Assembly: GCA_964364885.1 (NCBI GenBank)
Contig: CAYIOA010000048.1
Span: 1-6,276, forward strand
Direction of reading: 5' to 3'
DNA length: 6,276 nt
Origin: UBA73 sp964364885
GTDB taxonomy: Archaea; Nanobdellota; Nanobdellia; Pacearchaeales; GW2011-AR1
Below the pieces are notes generated by a model that was given only the letters and a program-made list of their open reading frames with translations, searched no databases and was not told the origin of the DNA. Position 1 is the stretch's first letter, and each line of letters begins with the position of its first letter. A program made the position numbers and the translations under genes. Positions 5,756 to 6,276 of this stretch are shown here, in pieces.

Positions 5756-6025
5756 TTAAATTTTTAGTTTGTCTATCTTCCTCATTATCGATTCCATTTC
5801 ATTATGGAATTTTATTAAATAATAAACTGAAAAAATCAAAGCGATGGCAAAAGTCGAGATAACAAAAATAAAAGGAGTATTCTTACCAATCTTTATTTGT
5901 TCAGTTAAAACTGCTAACAAAACAGCTATAAATACAGTTACTAAAATAATAATAGCTGTATTAAAAAATTGAGAATATTTGTTATATGACAAATCAAGTT
6001 TATTCTTTTTCTTTAAGTCTGTCAT
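5756..6025 (-). CDS. Small two-helix membrane protein, 89 residues, unknown function
   Basis: The protein begins MTDLKKKNKLDLSYNKYSQ and has two clear hydrophobic helices, about residues 23-42 (TAIIILVTVFIAVLLAVLT) and 50-71 (TPFIFVISTFAIALIFSVYY). They are joined by a short loop (EQIKIGKN). It ends in a charged, helix-prone tail (HNEMESIMRKIDKLKI) that could form a short coiled coil. Basic residues before the first helix and after the second suggest both ends are cytoplasmic. ATG 6025 lies one nucleotide after the stop of the 58-residue gene, so the two are almost certainly co-transcribed and translationally coupled. No family is recognised; similar-looking small membrane proteins are common in DPANN genomes. 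Confidence 0.8.
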   Translation of the reverse strand: MTDLKKKNKLDLSYNKYSQFFNTAIIILVTVFIAVLLAVLTEQIKIGKNTPFIFVISTFAIALIFSVYYLIKFHNEMESIMRKIDKLKI

Positions 6026-6026
6026 C

Positions 6027-6203
6027 TTAATCTATTGTTTGGCTAATTAACCATAATCCTACAAAAAAAGCAATTGCAGAAATCAAAACTCCCATAAAGT
6101 TTGACCTTATAATATACACAGAAAATCCTGAAATTCCTCCAAGAATCAAAAGTATACCTCCAGCAATTTTTAATAATCTAAAACTATCTTTTTTTCTTGC
6201 CAT
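6027..6203 (-). CDS. Small two-helix membrane protein, 58 residues, unknown function
   Basis: The product begins MARKKDSFRLLKIAGG and contains two hydrophobic helices, about residues 11-32 and 37-54 (FMGVLISAIAFFVGLWLI), ending SQTID. The basic N-terminus should stay inside the cell. ATG 6203 is supported by GAGGT four bases upstream and a TATA-like site about 40 bases upstream. The same frame stays open without a start codon back to a TAG at 6275 (reading ...AINPKEDYKKEVE before Met), so a longer protein from a non-standard start cannot be fully excluded. It is the first gene of a two-gene operon with the 89-residue membrane protein, so the pair may work together. Function unknown. Confidence 0.75.
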   Translation of the reverse strand: MARKKDSFRLLKIAGGILLILGGISGFSVYIIRSNFMGVLISAIAFFVGLWLISQTID

Positions 6204-6207
6204 TTCA

Positions 6208-6212
6208 ACCTC
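6208..6212 (-). promoter_or_regulatory. Shine-Dalgarno site GAGGT for the 58-residue gene
   Basis: GAGGTTGA directly precedes the ATG at 6203 (GAGGT, four bases, ATG), matching the archaeal anti-Shine-Dalgarno sequence with one mismatch in the extended form. It is the clearest ribosome binding site in the window and decides the start of this gene. Confidence 0.6.
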
Positions 6213-6242
6213 TTTTTTATAATCTTCTTTAGGATTTATTGC

Positions 6243-6248
6243 TTTATA
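6243..6248 (-). promoter_or_regulatory. TATA-like site for the two-gene membrane-protein operon
   Basis: The minus strand reads GAATATAAAGC. Initiation about 25 nt downstream would fall near 6218-6220, leaving a leader of about 15 nt that still contains GAGGT. The surrounding sequence is A-rich, so the match alone is weak. Confidence 0.4.
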
Positions 6249-6276
6249 TTCTTTTTCTTTTTCAATTTTTTCCTAA

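Noticed and set aside
5614..5862. Plus-strand 82-residue ORF rich in Ser and Phe
   Set aside because: It runs through the palindromes and antisense to both the zinc-knuckle fragment and the end of the 89-residue gene; its start is a TTG within hairpin flanking DNA.
6236..6276. Tail of a further minus-strand gene (…KKLKKKKNIKQ then TAA at 6238)
   Set aside because: Only about a dozen Lys codons in A-rich DNA are visible; the frame overlaps the proposed TATA site and cannot be told from chance.

Overview
The window is AT-rich and looks like DPANN archaeal DNA, most likely from a Pacearchaeota/Woesearchaeota-type lineage. The evidence is one giant minus-strand surface-protein gene whose N-terminal motif (GPYLYENKR...NGKVVTRYVGK), basic cytoplasmic tail, single membrane anchor and EF-hand/'WxxPHLS' region match, from family knowledge, proteins typical of those archaea. 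TATA-box-like sites at the expected distances, very short genes and small two-helix membrane proteins agree with this. No rRNA, tRNA or universal marker is present, so the taxonomic call is an inference.

Layout. Positions 1-5110 (minus strand) are one continuous reading frame that starts with GTG at 5110 and runs off the left edge: at least 1,703 residues with no stop. In order it encodes a short cytoplasmic tail, one transmembrane helix, a beta-domain, Glu/Lys and Ser/Thr linkers, a second beta-domain, a cadherin-like Ig domain, an EF-hand-containing region, a Gly-rich right-handed beta-helix-like region with two homologous ~155-residue modules, and at least one Ig-like repeat before the edge. 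All ordinary-looking short ORFs inside 1-5110 are shadows of this gene.

Positions 5111-5285 are a divergent promoter region. It holds a TATA box for the giant gene, a TATA box for rightward transcription, a perfect 6+6 palindrome that could be an operator, and an imperfect hairpin. Rightward, 5274-5354 encodes what resembles the extreme C-terminal tail of an Eco57I/type IIG-like restriction-methylase, apparently a gene remnant. It overlaps a small membrane-protein gene (5338-5570) that seems to be split by a frameshift.

Positions 5571-5700 hold two strong palindromes with different stems but the same CTAAAG centre, the second nested in a 9-bp outer stem. They lie between convergent genes and look like the folded ends of an IS200/IS605-type or related palindromic element. 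A broken zinc-ribbon frame on the minus strand ends inside this structure. To the right, two small two-helix membrane proteins (58 and 89 residues) form a tight minus-strand operon with one nucleotide between them.

Overall, the window combines a giant cell-surface adhesin-like gene with an adjacent patch of gene debris (restriction-methylase tail, half zinc ribbon, frameshifted membrane gene, palindromes), a pattern fitting an accessory or rearranging locus. I see no complete known defence or metabolic system.
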